Origin: Clostridia bacterium
GTDB lineage: Bacteria; Bacillota; Clostridia; Christensenellales; CAG-138
Direction of reading: 5' to 3'
NCBI GenBank assembly: GCA_017541305.1
Contig: JAFXZJ010000012.1
Coordinates: 1 to 60,299 of the forward strand
Length of the DNA: 60,299 nt
The position numbers and the translations under genes were made by a program. The notes beneath the pieces were generated by a model that saw only the letters and a program-made list of their open reading frames with translations, did not search any database and was not told the origin of the DNA. The stretch's first letter is position 1. Every line of letters starts with the position of its first letter. Shown here piece after piece: positions 25,203-33,648 of the stretch.

Positions 25203-26653
25203 GGCTTCTGACCAACCGACCCGAATTCTATAACGACCTCTGCGAGGAGATAAGGCTCTTTCTCCCGCGCGAGGAGATAGTCCTTTCCGACGAGGCGGGG
25301 GAGGGCTCGCTTTCGGTCATGCTTTATGCCGAGGGCGTTTTCCGCGCCGAATGCGTATTCGAGGAAAACGGCTGCGTGCATTACCACACCCACACCTCGC
25401 CGCTTCGCAATGAAAACGATATGATCGAAAAGCGCTATGCCAAGCGCTGTATGAAGGCGTGCGTATTCCGCGCGATGCGCAAAGCGTTCCCCGAAAAGCT
25501 CATTCCTTGGGGCTCGCTCACTGGTATTCGGCCTACAAGGCTCCTGCGCGAGCTTGCCGAGAACGAGGGCCGGGAAGAGGCCCTGCGCCTTATGCGCGAC
25601 GAATTCGACGTCGAGGAGGGCAAGATCGCGCTTGCGGACGAGATAAATTCCATACAGCTCCCTATCATACGCTCCGCGCGTGAAAACGAAATCGGAGTCT
25701 ACGTCGGAATACCCTTCTGCCGCACGCGCTGTCTTTACTGCTCGTTCGCATCGCAGCTTCGCACCAAAAAGACCGATATGGCGGCATATCTGGCCGCTTT
25801 GCACAGGGATATAGAGCTAGGCTCCCGTATGGTGAAGGATATGGGGCTCTCTCCCCGCTCGTTCTATATGGGCGGAGGCACTCCCACCATACTCACGGCG
25901 GAAGAGCTCGACGCGCTCCTTGAAAAGATACGCTCCTGTTATGATACTTGCGGCAGGGAATTCACCGTCGAGGCAGGCCGTCCCGATACCATTACCGAAG
26001 AAAAGCTTCGCGTGCTAAAGACGCACGGCGTCACGCGCGTTTCGGTAAATCCGCAGACCATGTGCGACGCAACGCTCCGCCTTGTCGGACGCGATCACAC
26101 CTCCGAAGACGTCATACGCTGCTACGAGCAGGTCAAGTCCCTGGGCTTCGACTCGATAAACATGGACCTTATCGCGGGCCTTCCCAACGAGACCGAGCCC
26201 GATTTCGCGCACTCGCTCGAGGTCATAGAGCGCCTGGATCCCGATTGCCTCACAGTGCATACGCTCGCAATAAAGCGCGCCTCGCGCCTCCACGAGCATA
26301 TGGAAGAATACACGCTCCCTTCGGTCGAAAGCGTGCAGCGCATGGTGGATATGGGCTATGATACCGCCGCGCGCATGGGCATGAAGCCCTATTACATGTA
26401 CCGCCAGAAATACATGGCGGGCAACCTTGAAAACGTGGGCTATTCGCGCCCCGGCTCCGTCTGCATTTATAATATCGATATGATGGAGGACGGCATGAGC
26501 ATATTGGCTCATGGCGCAGGCGCAATGACCAAGCGCGTCTGGGCGAAGGGCTCGCGCATCGAGCGCGTGCCTAACAATAAGGATATCGCCACCTATATCG
26601 AAAGGGTGGAGGAGACCAACGGGGAACGTTGCCGCCTGTTCACGCAGGAATGA
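25199..26653 (+). CDS. hemZ: HemZ-type radical SAM coproporphyrinogen dehydrogenase-like protein
   Basis: A 484-residue radical SAM protein. The cluster motif Cx3Cx2C lies in VGIPFCRTRCLYCSF (about 172-186), and the glycine-rich SAM motif is SFYMGGGTPTIL. An N-terminal extension of about 160 residues and the neighbouring dtd/hydrolase genes are typical of HemZ. HemZ proteins are named for anaerobic coproporphyrinogen oxidation, but many HemN-like proteins are instead heme chaperones or methyltransferases, so the activity is inferred. The start overlaps the preceding stop (ATGA). Confidence 0.85.
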   Translation: MRLLTNRPEFYNDLCEEIRLFLPREEIVLSDEAGEGSLSVMLYAEGVFRAECVFEENGCVHYHTHTSPLRNENDMIEKRYAKRCMKACVFRAMRKAFPEKLIPWGSLTGIRPTRLLRELAENEGREEALRLMRDEFDVEEGKIALADEINSIQLPIIRSARENEIGVYVGIPFCRTRCLYCSFASQLRTKKTDMAAYLAALHRDIELGSRMVKDMGLSPRSFYMGGGTPTILTAEELDALLEKIRSCYDTCGREFTVEAGRPDTITEEKLRVLKTHGVTRVSVNPQTMCDATLRLVGRDHTSEDVIRCYEQVKSLGFDSINMDLIAGLPNETEPDFAHSLEVIERLDPDCLTVHTLAIKRASRLHEHMEEYTLPSVESVQRMVDMGYDTAARMGMKPYYMYRQKYMAGNLENVGYSRPGSVCIYNIDMMEDGMSILAHGAGAMTKRVWAKGSRIERVPNNKDIATYIERVEETNGERCRLFTQE

Positions 26654-26663
26654 GATCGCGATC

Positions 26664-26752
26664 GGAGGCAGGCCGCCGGGCCGGACGAGGGGAAAGGTAA
26701 CCAATGGGGACGGTTCTGATTGGTTAGTGAAGGATGAGAACGGGCTGCCTCC
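26664..26752. repeat. REP-like nested palindrome
   Basis: Outer arms GGAGGCAG (26664-26671) and CTGCCTCC (26745-26752) enclose an inner perfect hairpin, AACCAAT (26699-26705) with ATTGGTT (26719-26725). The loop contains GGGGACGGTTCT, a string common in intergenic REP-type repeats of many bacteria. No coding capacity. The rest of 26654-26824 holds nothing else that I recognise. Confidence 0.55.
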
Positions 26753-26824
26753 CCGGCGAAAGCGAAGGGAAGTCCGCCCCGGGCAATTCCTTCTTTTGAG
26801 AAGCACAGCGTAAAGCATGATAAC

Positions 26825-26852
26825 AAAAAGCTCATCCCCGAGGATGAGCTTA
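26825..26852 (-). terminator. Terminator of rpsU
   Basis: AAGCTCATCC pairs with GGATGAGCTT around a four-base loop, followed by TTTTTG on the minus strand. Confidence 0.85.
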
Positions 26853-26864
26853 TTGCTTTAAAAC

Positions 26865-27035
26865 TTAATACTTGCGCTTCCTGGCGGCCTCAGCCTTCTT
26901 CTTACGCTTTACGCTGGGCTTCTCATAGTGTTCACGACGCCTTGCATCAGCAAGGATACCGGAGCGGGCGCACTTACGCTTCCAACGCTTGAGGGCGCTC
27001 TCCAAGGATTCGTTTTCACCAACATGAATTTCCAT
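26865..27035 (-). CDS. rpsU: Ribosomal protein bS21
   Basis: A 56-residue, highly basic small-subunit protein. The start [20 protein letters not shown] and the [20 protein letters not shown] tail are those of bS21. I used the ATG at 27035 because the family begins there. A longer frame from 27068 would add eleven residues with no match. A consensus promoter and a hairpin terminator make it a single-gene transcript. Confidence 0.95.
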   Translation of the reverse strand: MEIHVGENESLESALKRWKRKCARSGILADARRREHYEKPSVKRKKKAEAARKRKY

Positions 27036-27102
27036 TGACCTGTTTCCCCCCTCTCTTATGCGGGACATCCGTTTCGTTTGGGTTTACCCAAAATACCCAT
27101 CT

Positions 27103-27131
27103 ATTATACTTACCGAGCCCCCGTTTGTCAA
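27103..27131 (-). promoter_or_regulatory. Promoter of rpsU
   Basis: Exact TTGACA (27131-27126), 17-base spacer and exact TATAAT (27108-27103) on the minus strand. The leader of about 65 bases contains the small hairpin TTGGGTAAACCCAA. Confidence 0.85.
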
Positions 27132-27238
27132 CAGCCAAAGCCGTTATTTTGCCCCTTTTTCATAATATATCTGCGCTTGATTGACATTCGGCGCCTCATG
27201 CCATATAATTTTTTCAGCAACATATTTGGAGGAAGGCC

Positions 27239-27847
27239 ATGCTTGAGGATAAATACGCTGTCGAGCGCGCACGGATACTTGCCGAGGTCAACGGAAACGA
27301 GGGCGACTGTGAGCACCCCGTATTCGGCGAGGGCAGCAGCGAGCGCCCCGTGATCATGTTCATAGGCGAAGCGCCGGGGAAGGACGAGGCGGCCTGCGGA
27401 CGCCCCTTTGTGGGCAAGGCGGGAAAGCAGCTTGACGAGATGCTTGCGCTTGCAGGCATCGATCGGAGCGCCGTATTCGTCACAAATGCGGTAAAATACC
27501 GTCCCATAAAGCTTAAAAACGGCCGTGCGAGCAACCGCACGCCCAAGCTGCCCGAGATCCGCGCGGGGCTGGAGCTGCTTCGATACGAAATAGAGACGGT
27601 CAATCCCCGCGTGATCGCCACCCTGGGCAACACGCCGCTTTCCGCGGTGAATCTGCTGTCGTCGGGAGACGCGCACGCTATGGGGATAGGAGCTTCCCAC
27701 GGGCAGCCCGCCCGGCTCGTGATAGGCGGCCTTGGCGTCATCCTATTCCCGCTCTACCATCCGGCCGCATGCATCTACAATAGCGAACTGAAGCCCGTGC
27801 TTGAAGGGGATCTCATTGCCCTGGGCAAATTTTGCGGCAGGATCTGA
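27239..27847 (+). CDS. Uracil-DNA glycosylase family protein without iron-sulfur ligands
   Basis: A 202-residue protein of the family 4/5-like uracil-DNA glycosylase superfamily. It has the active-site GEAPGKDEAACGRPFVG (43-59), VTNAVKYRP (81-89) and the late YHPAA His motif. These enzymes cut uracil from DNA to start base-excision repair. Family 4 enzymes normally hold a 4Fe-4S cluster with four Cys. Here the Cys of the usual VKCRPP is Tyr87, the next Cys position is not conserved, and there is no N-terminal CxxC. It therefore belongs to a cluster-less subgroup or is a diverged enzyme. Confidence 0.82.
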   Translation: MLEDKYAVERARILAEVNGNEGDCEHPVFGEGSSERPVIMFIGEAPGKDEAACGRPFVGKAGKQLDEMLALAGIDRSAVFVTNAVKYRPIKLKNGRASNRTPKLPEIRAGLELLRYEIETVNPRVIATLGNTPLSAVNLLSSGDAHAMGIGASHGQPARLVIGGLGVILFPLYHPAACIYNSELKPVLEGDLIALGKFCGRI

Positions 27848-27860
27848 AGCAAGGCATAAA

Positions 27861-27897
27861 AACGGCCCCCGGAAGCTGTATCCGGGGGCTGAATTTT
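27861..27897. terminator. Bidirectional terminator
   Basis: GCCCCCGGA (27865-27873) pairs with TCCGGGGGC (27881-27889), followed by TTTT on plus and TTTTT on minus. It serves the converging glycosylase and surface-protein genes. Confidence 0.85.
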
Positions 27898-27906
27898 CTA
27901 TTCGGA

Positions 27907-29679
27907 TCAATCCTCGTTTATCCTGCTGCGCTTGTTCCTGCGGATAACGATCTCGGCGATACCCAGGGCAAGCATCGCGGCGGCGGCGACCGCGGCGATT
28001 ATGCCGAGCACGCGGAAGCCGACCATCAGCTTTTCACCGGTCGAGGTGACAAGGCTGTCCAGCTGCTTTCCAAGGCCGGAATCGTCGTTAATGACGTCGA
28101 TCCCGTCGGAATTTTCGGAGGGATCGTGCGAGGGGATCATCGAGCCCACGTCGATCTGATCGGCGGTGACGTAAGCCTCATAGGTGTAAGTGTTGCCGGA
28201 GGAATCCTCGGAGGTGAGTATGAACACCAGATCCCTCAGGTCGCCGAGGTTGACTTCAACGGTCTTCTTCTCGGTCTCGCCCACGGGCAGTTTCTCCCAA
28301 GTGCAGATCTCGTAATCGAGCTCCTTTTCGGTGATGGAGAGATTGTAGATGTCCAGCTCTCCCTTGTTCTCAAGCGAGAAATCTATACCGATCACGTTGT
28401 CGGCGCTGACGGAGGAAGCGGTAACGGCCGTAAAGGTCAGCCCGAAGAGCGAGGTGTCGATATAGGGACGCACGATATAGCTCTTGGTGTTGTCCTTAAA
28501 GGCGGTGTTGTTGTAATCCACACCCTCGATATTGAATACGACGTACCTGACCTCCTTGGGATTGGAAACAAAGTATTCGAACATCTTGGATTCGCCGACG
28601 GCCAGGGAGAATTTCTCCGAGGAGACGTGATGGCCCAGATCGTCGGTCACCTCAAGGTCGTTAAGCTTCTGATTGCCGTTGTTGGTGAGATAGATGGTAA
28701 ACTGCACTCCTTCAGGGGTGGGATTGCCCTTGACTATCTCCTTGGTCAGCTGTGACTGGATAAGGCCGATCGTAAGCGGCGACACGTTCTTGACCAGCGC
28801 GGCGCTGCTGCCCTGCGCGTTGAACGTGATCACGGGCGCGGAAACGATGGTCTTGTTGCCCATCGTGAACGTGTAAATGTATTCCTTGGTTGCGCCGGGT
28901 TCAAGCGAGAACGGGGTGAGCATCGCGCTAGAGGAGCCGCGCACATAGCGGTCCACGAGCGAAATGTTCGTGAGCTTGACGGAACCGGAGTTGGTGAAGG
29001 TATAGGTAACGGTGACTTCGGTGCCCTCCGAGGCGTTCACCGGTGAAGCGGTGCGCACAACGGACAGATAGGGCGAAGCGCTCAGGCGGCTCACCTTGCA
29101 GGTGACGGTCTCGGTCACGGTATTGCCGTTATCCGTCCACGACACGGTGAAGGGAAGCTCCACGCCCAGCATGCCTGACGAAACCTGCATCTTTGCGGTG
29201 AAGGTCTTCTTGGAGCCCGGGGAGATCGAAACGCCCTGGGTGGAGAAGGAAACGCCGTAGGAATTGGAGATGTGGATATTCGTATAGCTGCCGCCGGACC
29301 TGGTGTCCTCGGGTGCGGAAAGCACCGAGAAATTCGCGGGCGCGTCGATCGCCGAGTCGCCGCCTTCGCCGGGCTCCTCGGTGGGAGCGGGCGGATCGGT
29401 GTGCTCAACGGGCGGCTCGGTGGGATGGGAGGGCGGATCGGTGGGAGTCGAAGGCGGATTCGTCACCGAAGGGGGCGTGGTGTTGGAAGGCCCCGAGGAC
29501 GAATTGGTATTCGTGATGGTTATGGTAACGGTCACGGAACCGCTCTCCGCCAGCTCGCGCGGACTGACCGAAATGGAAACGTGAGCTGAATTGCCCGCGC
29601 TGATAACGGTGGGGATAAGTGCAAATATGAACGCCGCAATCACAAGCAGCGGAATTATCTTTTTTGAGAACTTACTCAA
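27907..29679 (-). CDS. Cell-surface protein with DUF11/CARDB-like repeats and C-terminal anchor
   Basis: A 590-residue exported protein. The signal peptide is about 1-28 (KKIIPLLVIAAFIFALIPTV). A first beta-domain (SISVSPRELAESGSVTVTITITN) leads to a Pro/Thr/Glu-rich linker (about 60-105). Several immunoglobulin-like repeats follow, of the kind that begin with VTYTFTNSGSVKLTNISLVD or FTIYLTNNGNQKLNDLEVTD. A transmembrane helix near the end (about 555-578) is followed by a basic RRNKRSR tail. I chose the TTG start at 29679, with AAAGGAG eight bases upstream, over the GTG at 29709. The role is unknown but it should be displayed on the cell surface. Confidence 0.75.
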   Translation of the reverse strand: MSKFSKKIIPLLVIAAFIFALIPTVISAGNSAHVSISVSPRELAESGSVTVTITITNTNSSSGPSNTTPPSVTNPPSTPTDPPSHPTEPPVEHTDPPAPTEEPGEGGDSAIDAPANFSVLSAPEDTRSGGSYTNIHISNSYGVSFSTQGVSISPGSKKTFTAKMQVSSGMLGVELPFTVSWTDNGNTVTETVTCKVSRLSASPYLSVVRTASPVNASEGTEVTVTYTFTNSGSVKLTNISLVDRYVRGSSSAMLTPFSLEPGATKEYIYTFTMGNKTIVSAPVITFNAQGSSAALVKNVSPLTIGLIQSQLTKEIVKGNPTPEGVQFTIYLTNNGNQKLNDLEVTDDLGHHVSSEKFSLAVGESKMFEYFVSNPKEVRYVVFNIEGVDYNNTAFKDNTKSYIVRPYIDTSLFGLTFTAVTASSVSADNVIGIDFSLENKGELDIYNLSITEKELDYEICTWEKLPVGETEKKTVEVNLGDLRDLVFILTSEDSSGNTYTYEAYVTADQIDVGSMIPSHDPSENSDGIDVINDDSGLGKQLDSLVTSTGEKLMVGFRVLGIIAAVAAAAMLALGIAEIVIRRNKRSRINED

Positions 29680-29714
29680 GGTGCAAACTCCTTTCGCATG
29701 GTCGTTCACCCTTT

Positions 29715-29744
29715 ATTATAACCCATTATGCCCCGCAAGAGCAA
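29715..29744 (-). promoter_or_regulatory. Promoter of the surface protein
   Basis: TATAAT (29720-29715) on the minus strand with a TTGCTC -35 candidate (29744-29739) at an 18-base spacing. Confidence 0.5.
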
Positions 29745-29817
29745 GTATAATATTGTCGATTGGAGAAAATATTTTCTCAAAAAACGCATTTGAACTGTGA
29801 CGATTCGGTTAACTCTA

Positions 29818-29845
29818 TTGAAATGCCGCCGAATAATGCTATAAT
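29818..29845 (+). promoter_or_regulatory. Promoter of the PrsA-like gene
   Basis: TTGAAA (29818-29823), 16-base spacer and TATAAT (29840-29845) preceded by TGC, an extended -10. Confidence 0.75.
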
Positions 29846-29884
29846 ATAAATTGAGATAAAACGGTTAAAAGGAGCATTGTGCTT

Positions 29885-31324
29885 ATGAAAAAGCTTATGG
29901 CTGCGCTGATCGCGGGCACGCTCTGCCTTGCGCTCTTCGGCTGTTCGCTCAGTGAAAAAAACACCTCGGATCCCACCACGGTCGTCGTGTCTATCGGCGA
30001 TGAGAAGGCCGATCTTGCCGCTTTCAAAGCGCTCTATGATAACTATCTGCCCTATATGCAGTATTACGGGCAGGATCCGCTGAGCTCCGCGGCCGCGCTC
30101 GAAAGCTTCCAGGATTGGATACTCGATTCACTCACAAACGATCTGGTCACCCGCTATCAGGCCAAGGAGGCGGGCTTCAAGCTCACCGACGAGCAGGAGG
30201 AGGAGCTGAAAAAGCAGACCGATGAGGAGATCAAAACCGTTTACGACAGGCTTATGAAGTATGCGGAGCAGAGCTTTGCGGATGATCCCGATACCTCTGT
30301 TGAAACCTATTTCGACGGACTCGTCAACAGCGAATCCGAGTATTACACCGGAGTAGCCCTCGGATGGGAGGATTACAAGGCCTATTACGAGGAGCAGGCG
30401 CGCGACGCCTACATAGTCAAGGCATATAAGGAGTTCGTCTGCCGCGAATTCGAGCCCACCGAAGCCGACGTGCGCAGCTGGTATGAGAGCGCGTATGCCG
30501 CCGACAAAGCGAATTATGAGGATTCTCCCGAAAAATACAGAAAGGACGAGGAGCTTTACGAGACCTCGTTCGGAGTGATCGAAGGCGCTTATCCCATCAC
30601 CTATGTGCCGGACGGCTATTCGCGCATGATGCATATTATCGTAACGCCCGAGGGCGAGCTTTCCGACGAATACGTGCAGAAGCTCGACCGCATGGAGGAG
30701 CTCAAGGCCGAATACGGCGAGCTGGCGTTCTCCGACGCGCTCTCCGGCGAGGCTTCGCACGCACAGCGGCTTCAGGCGATACTCGATGAGTATTCGGGTC
30801 TCAAATCCGAGACGGATACCGAATTCGATTCGTTCGTCGCGGGGGCGCGCAACAAGATCTATATGGCCTACGGCGAATTGGAAGAGGGCAAGCCCTTTGC
30901 CGAGGTAATGCTTAAATACACCGAGGACGAACGCGTAGTCGGGCGCGACGGCACAGGCGGCTGCGAAGCCTTCCGTGAGAAGGGTGAGCTGATAAGCACC
31001 GTGCATAACGGCCCCGGCGATTGGAGCGAGACGATCAAGAGCGAATTCGCAAAGCTCGTCAAGGGCACGTATTCCAAGGTGTTCATGGACGGCGGCAGCT
31101 ATCACATAATCTATTACGCCTCCGATGAAAAGGCGGGCGTGGTCGGGATGGACAGCATATATGACGATATCAAGTCCATCTGCCTCGACGGAGTGCAGGG
31201 CTCGCAGTGGGAAGCTCTGCTCGAGGAATGGAAGAACGATCCCGAGCTCAAGGTCAATATGGATCTGGTCAGATCGGTGGGCGTGGGGGATCTCAAGGAA
31301 AACGACGAAAGGGCGGATAAATAA
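29885..31324 (+). CDS. PrsA/SurA-like foldase lipoprotein
   Basis: A 479-residue lipoprotein with signal and lipobox ending LALFGC, so it should be attached to the outer face of the membrane. A SurA-like N-terminal helical region (about 35-130) and a parvulin-like C-terminal region (about 330-440, with HIIYYASDE at the end) frame a long helical middle. Such proteins assist folding of exported proteins. The isomerase core is diverged, so catalytic activity is uncertain. I prefer the ATG at 29885 to a GTG two codons earlier. It begins an operon with rqcP and ispDF. Confidence 0.75.
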   Translation: MKKLMAALIAGTLCLALFGCSLSEKNTSDPTTVVVSIGDEKADLAAFKALYDNYLPYMQYYGQDPLSSAAALESFQDWILDSLTNDLVTRYQAKEAGFKLTDEQEEELKKQTDEEIKTVYDRLMKYAEQSFADDPDTSVETYFDGLVNSESEYYTGVALGWEDYKAYYEEQARDAYIVKAYKEFVCREFEPTEADVRSWYESAYAADKANYEDSPEKYRKDEELYETSFGVIEGAYPITYVPDGYSRMMHIIVTPEGELSDEYVQKLDRMEELKAEYGELAFSDALSGEASHAQRLQAILDEYSGLKSETDTEFDSFVAGARNKIYMAYGELEEGKPFAEVMLKYTEDERVVGRDGTGGCEAFREKGELISTVHNGPGDWSETIKSEFAKLVKGTYSKVFMDGGSYHIIYYASDEKAGVVGMDSIYDDIKSICLDGVQGSQWEALLEEWKNDPELKVNMDLVRSVGVGDLKENDERADK

Positions 31325-31325
31325 T

Positions 31326-31583
31326 ATGCGTTTGGATAAATTTTTAAAGGTTTCAAGGATAATAAAGCGCCGCACTGTGGCTAACGAGGCCTGCTCCGCG
31401 GGGCGTGTAAGCATCAACGATAAGGTCGCCAAGCCCTCCACAGAAGTCAAGGAGGGGGATATCATCTCCATCCGCATGGGAGCAAAGCTCTTTACCGCGC
31501 AGATAGTCTCTGTGCGCGAGTACGCCGCTAAGGAAGCGGCAAGCGAGATGTACCGCGTGATATCGGGCGAAGAGATCAACTGA
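31326..31583 (+). CDS. rqcP: S4-domain RNA-binding protein RqcP
   Basis: An 85-residue protein that is essentially one S4 RNA-binding domain (MRLDKFLKVSRIIKRRTVAN, GRVSINDKVAKPSTEVKEGD). It matches RqcP (YabO/Hsp15-like), which helps RqcH add alanine tails to peptides stuck on 50S ribosomal subunits. Its ATG follows the previous stop by one base. ispDF starts one base after its own stop, so three genes are tightly linked. Confidence 0.88.
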   Translation: MRLDKFLKVSRIIKRRTVANEACSAGRVSINDKVAKPSTEVKEGDIISIRMGAKLFTAQIVSVREYAAKEAASEMYRVISGEEIN

Positions 31584-31584
31584 T

Positions 31585-32721
31585 ATGGAAAAGAAGGTCA
31601 GCGCTATACTCCTTGCCGCGGGCGGTTCCACAAGGATGGGCCTCGATGCCGACGGCAAAAGGATAAATAAGCTCCTTGAGCCCCTCTGCGGCATGAACGC
31701 CATAGAGCGCTGCGTGCTGCGCTTTGCCGCGCTTGCGGACGAGCTGGTGATAGCCGCTTCCGAACAGAATCTTTTCGCCGCGCAAAAGGCGGCTCTGCTC
31801 TCATCCGTGCCCGTCACGATAGTGCCCGGCGGCGAGAGGAGGCAGGATTCGGTGCTGAACGGACTGAAAGCGGCAAAGCATGAGATCGCCGCGATACACG
31901 ACTGCGCGCGCTGCCTTGTGACCGAGGAGGTTATCGCCAAGGCAATAGCTTCCGCCCGGGAATACGGCAGCGGCGTGCCCGCGATAAACGTGCGCGACAC
32001 GTTAAGACGCGCCGGCACGGGTGAAACGGTGGAAAGGGACGGCCTCGTGCGCATGCAGACTCCACAGTGCTTCGACCGCGAAAAGCTTATCGAGGCATAT
32101 GCGCAGGCCGGCAGCGTGACGGACGATGCCGCAATATGGCAGGGCGTTTACGGGCAGGTGCGCTTGACTGCGGGAAGTCCCGTTAATGAAAAGCTCACCG
32201 AAAGGGACGACGTGGGATTCTTCAAAAGACTTATCAGGGGTGAAAGTGAAATGAGGATCGGCATAGGCGAGGATACTCACAGGCTGGTCGAGGGACGCAG
32301 GCTGATACTCGGAGGGGTGGATATACCCTATCGTCTGGGGCTTCTGGGCCATTCCGACGCCGACGCGCTCATTCATGCCGTCATGGACGCCATGCTCGGC
32401 GCCGCCGCCATGGGCGACATAGGCAGGCATTTTCCGGATAAGGACCCGGCATATGAGGGCATATCAAGCCTGATACTCCTTGAAAAAGTCAATGAAATGC
32501 TTAAGAAAAACGGATTCGCCGTGTCCAATATCGACGCGGTGGTGATAGCGCAGGAGCCCAAGCTTGCGCCCTTCATCGACGAAATGCGCAAAAAAACAGC
32601 CGACGCGCTGGGCGTCGGCATAGATCGCATCGGTATCAAGGCCACCACTCCGGAGCATACCGGGCCGGAGGGGAACTCAGAGTGTATCACCGTCAGGGCC
32701 GTCGCCTGCATCCGCGGGTGA
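31585..32721 (+). CDS. ispDF: Bifunctional IspD-IspF, non-mevalonate isoprenoid enzyme
   Basis: A 378-residue natural fusion of two steps of the methylerythritol phosphate pathway. Residues 1-220 are IspD, the cytidylyltransferase making CDP-methylerythritol, with ILLAAGGSTRMG and the motif IHDCARCLV, a variant of the more usual HDGARP. Residues 222-378 are IspF, the cyclodiphosphate synthase, with GIGEDTHRL, GHSDADALIHAVMDAMLGA and the C-terminal ATTPEHTGPEGNSE. The middle enzyme IspE is not in the window. The last 45 bases overlap the end of the converging ricT gene. Confidence 0.94.
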   Translation: MEKKVSAILLAAGGSTRMGLDADGKRINKLLEPLCGMNAIERCVLRFAALADELVIAASEQNLFAAQKAALLSSVPVTIVPGGERRQDSVLNGLKAAKHEIAAIHDCARCLVTEEVIAKAIASAREYGSGVPAINVRDTLRRAGTGETVERDGLVRMQTPQCFDREKLIEAYAQAGSVTDDAAIWQGVYGQVRLTAGSPVNEKLTERDDVGFFKRLIRGESEMRIGIGEDTHRLVEGRRLILGGVDIPYRLGLLGHSDADALIHAVMDAMLGAAAMGDIGRHFPDKDPAYEGISSLILLEKVNEMLKKNGFAVSNIDAVVIAQEPKLAPFIDEMRKKTADALGVGIDRIGIKATTPEHTGPEGNSECITVRAVACIRG

Positions 32722-33648
32722 GGGCGCCGGATCCGAAGAAGCCGCAAGCTCTGCCTCATACGTATCCTGTGTACGGATGGGGCAGTTTTTTTCGCACTCG
32801 GCGCAGTTTTCCTCGGGCTCTTCGCCAAAGGGCCTGCCCTGTTTGTTCGTCAGCTCGCGGAAGGGATAGCTGCGCATCTCAAATGTGCCGTCCTCAAGCT
32901 GCACCTTCACAGCGGTGGTCTCCGAGATCACGTTGTTGTCAAGCACGGTGCCCGCGCCGTCGGGGGTGATGACCTCCTTGCCAACGCGCGGCATTATCTT
33001 ATGCATGGATTCATAACCCGCCTGCTCGAATTTAAGGCAGCACATAAGCCTTCCGCAAATGCCCGATATCTTGGTCTGGTTCAAAGAAAGGTTCTGTTCC
33101 TTGGCCATCTTGATGGAAACGGGTATGAAATCGGTCAGGAAGGACGAGCAGCAGATGGGCCTGCCGCACACGCCCAAGCCGCCGAGCATCTTGGCTTCGT
33201 CCCTCACGCCGATCTGACGAAGCTCGATCCTCGTTTTGAATATGCCGGCAAGATCCTTGACAAGCTCGCGGAAATCCACCCTGCCGTCCGCGGTAAAATA
33301 GAACATGATCTTAGAAGCGCCCCAGGCGTATTCCACCTCGACCAGCTTCATCACAAGCCCGTGTTCCTCTATCTTGGTCTGACAGATGGCATAGGCGTCC
33401 TTCTCTTTTTTACGAAGCAGCTCTCTCTGCTCACGGTCCTCGGGGGTCGCCACGCGAAGCACCGGCTTGAGCGGCGTGACAAGCTGTTCATCCTGCACGA
33501 AATGCGGGGCCTCGGCAACGTCGCCGAATACAAGCCCGCGCGCGGTGTCGGCAATAACGCCGTCGCCGACCTTTATTTCAAAATCGAGCGGATCGAAATA
33601 ATAGATCTTGCCGCCCTCCTTAAAGCGTACGCCAATGACTTTACTCAT
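32677..33648 (-). CDS. ricT: RicT/PSP1-domain protein
   Basis: A 323-residue PSP1-domain protein. The Cys-rich motifs GVCGRPICCSSF (about 168-179) and GICGRLMCCLKFE (about 201-213) are those that in RicT (YaaT) help bind iron-sulfur clusters in the RicA-RicF-RicT complex. That complex influences mRNA cleavage by RNase Y, competence and sporulation in Bacillus. A C-terminal tail has further Cys (ENCAECEKNCPI) and then low-complexity residues. It is the last gene of the long minus-strand operon and starts on the stop of the holB gene (ATGA overlap), as often seen in Firmicutes. Confidence 0.93.
   Translation of the reverse strand: MSKVIGVRFKEGGKIYYFDPLDFEIKVGDGVIADTARGLVFGDVAEAPHFVQDEQLVTPLKPVLRVATPEDREQRELLRKKEKDAYAICQTKIEEHGLVMKLVEVEYAWGASKIMFYFTADGRVDFRELVKDLAGIFKTRIELRQIGVRDEAKMLGGLGVCGRPICCSSFLTDFIPVSIKMAKEQNLSLNQTKISGICGRLMCCLKFEQAGYESMHKIMPRVGKEVITPDGAGTVLDNNVISETTAVKVQLEDGTFEMRSYPFRELTNKQGRPFGEEPEENCAECEKNCPIRTQDTYEAELAASSDPAPSPADAGDGPDGDTL

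Noticed and set aside
26654-26824. A small gene between hemZ and rpsU
   Set aside because: No frame with a plausible start and ribosome-binding site. The stretch is dominated by inverted repeats.
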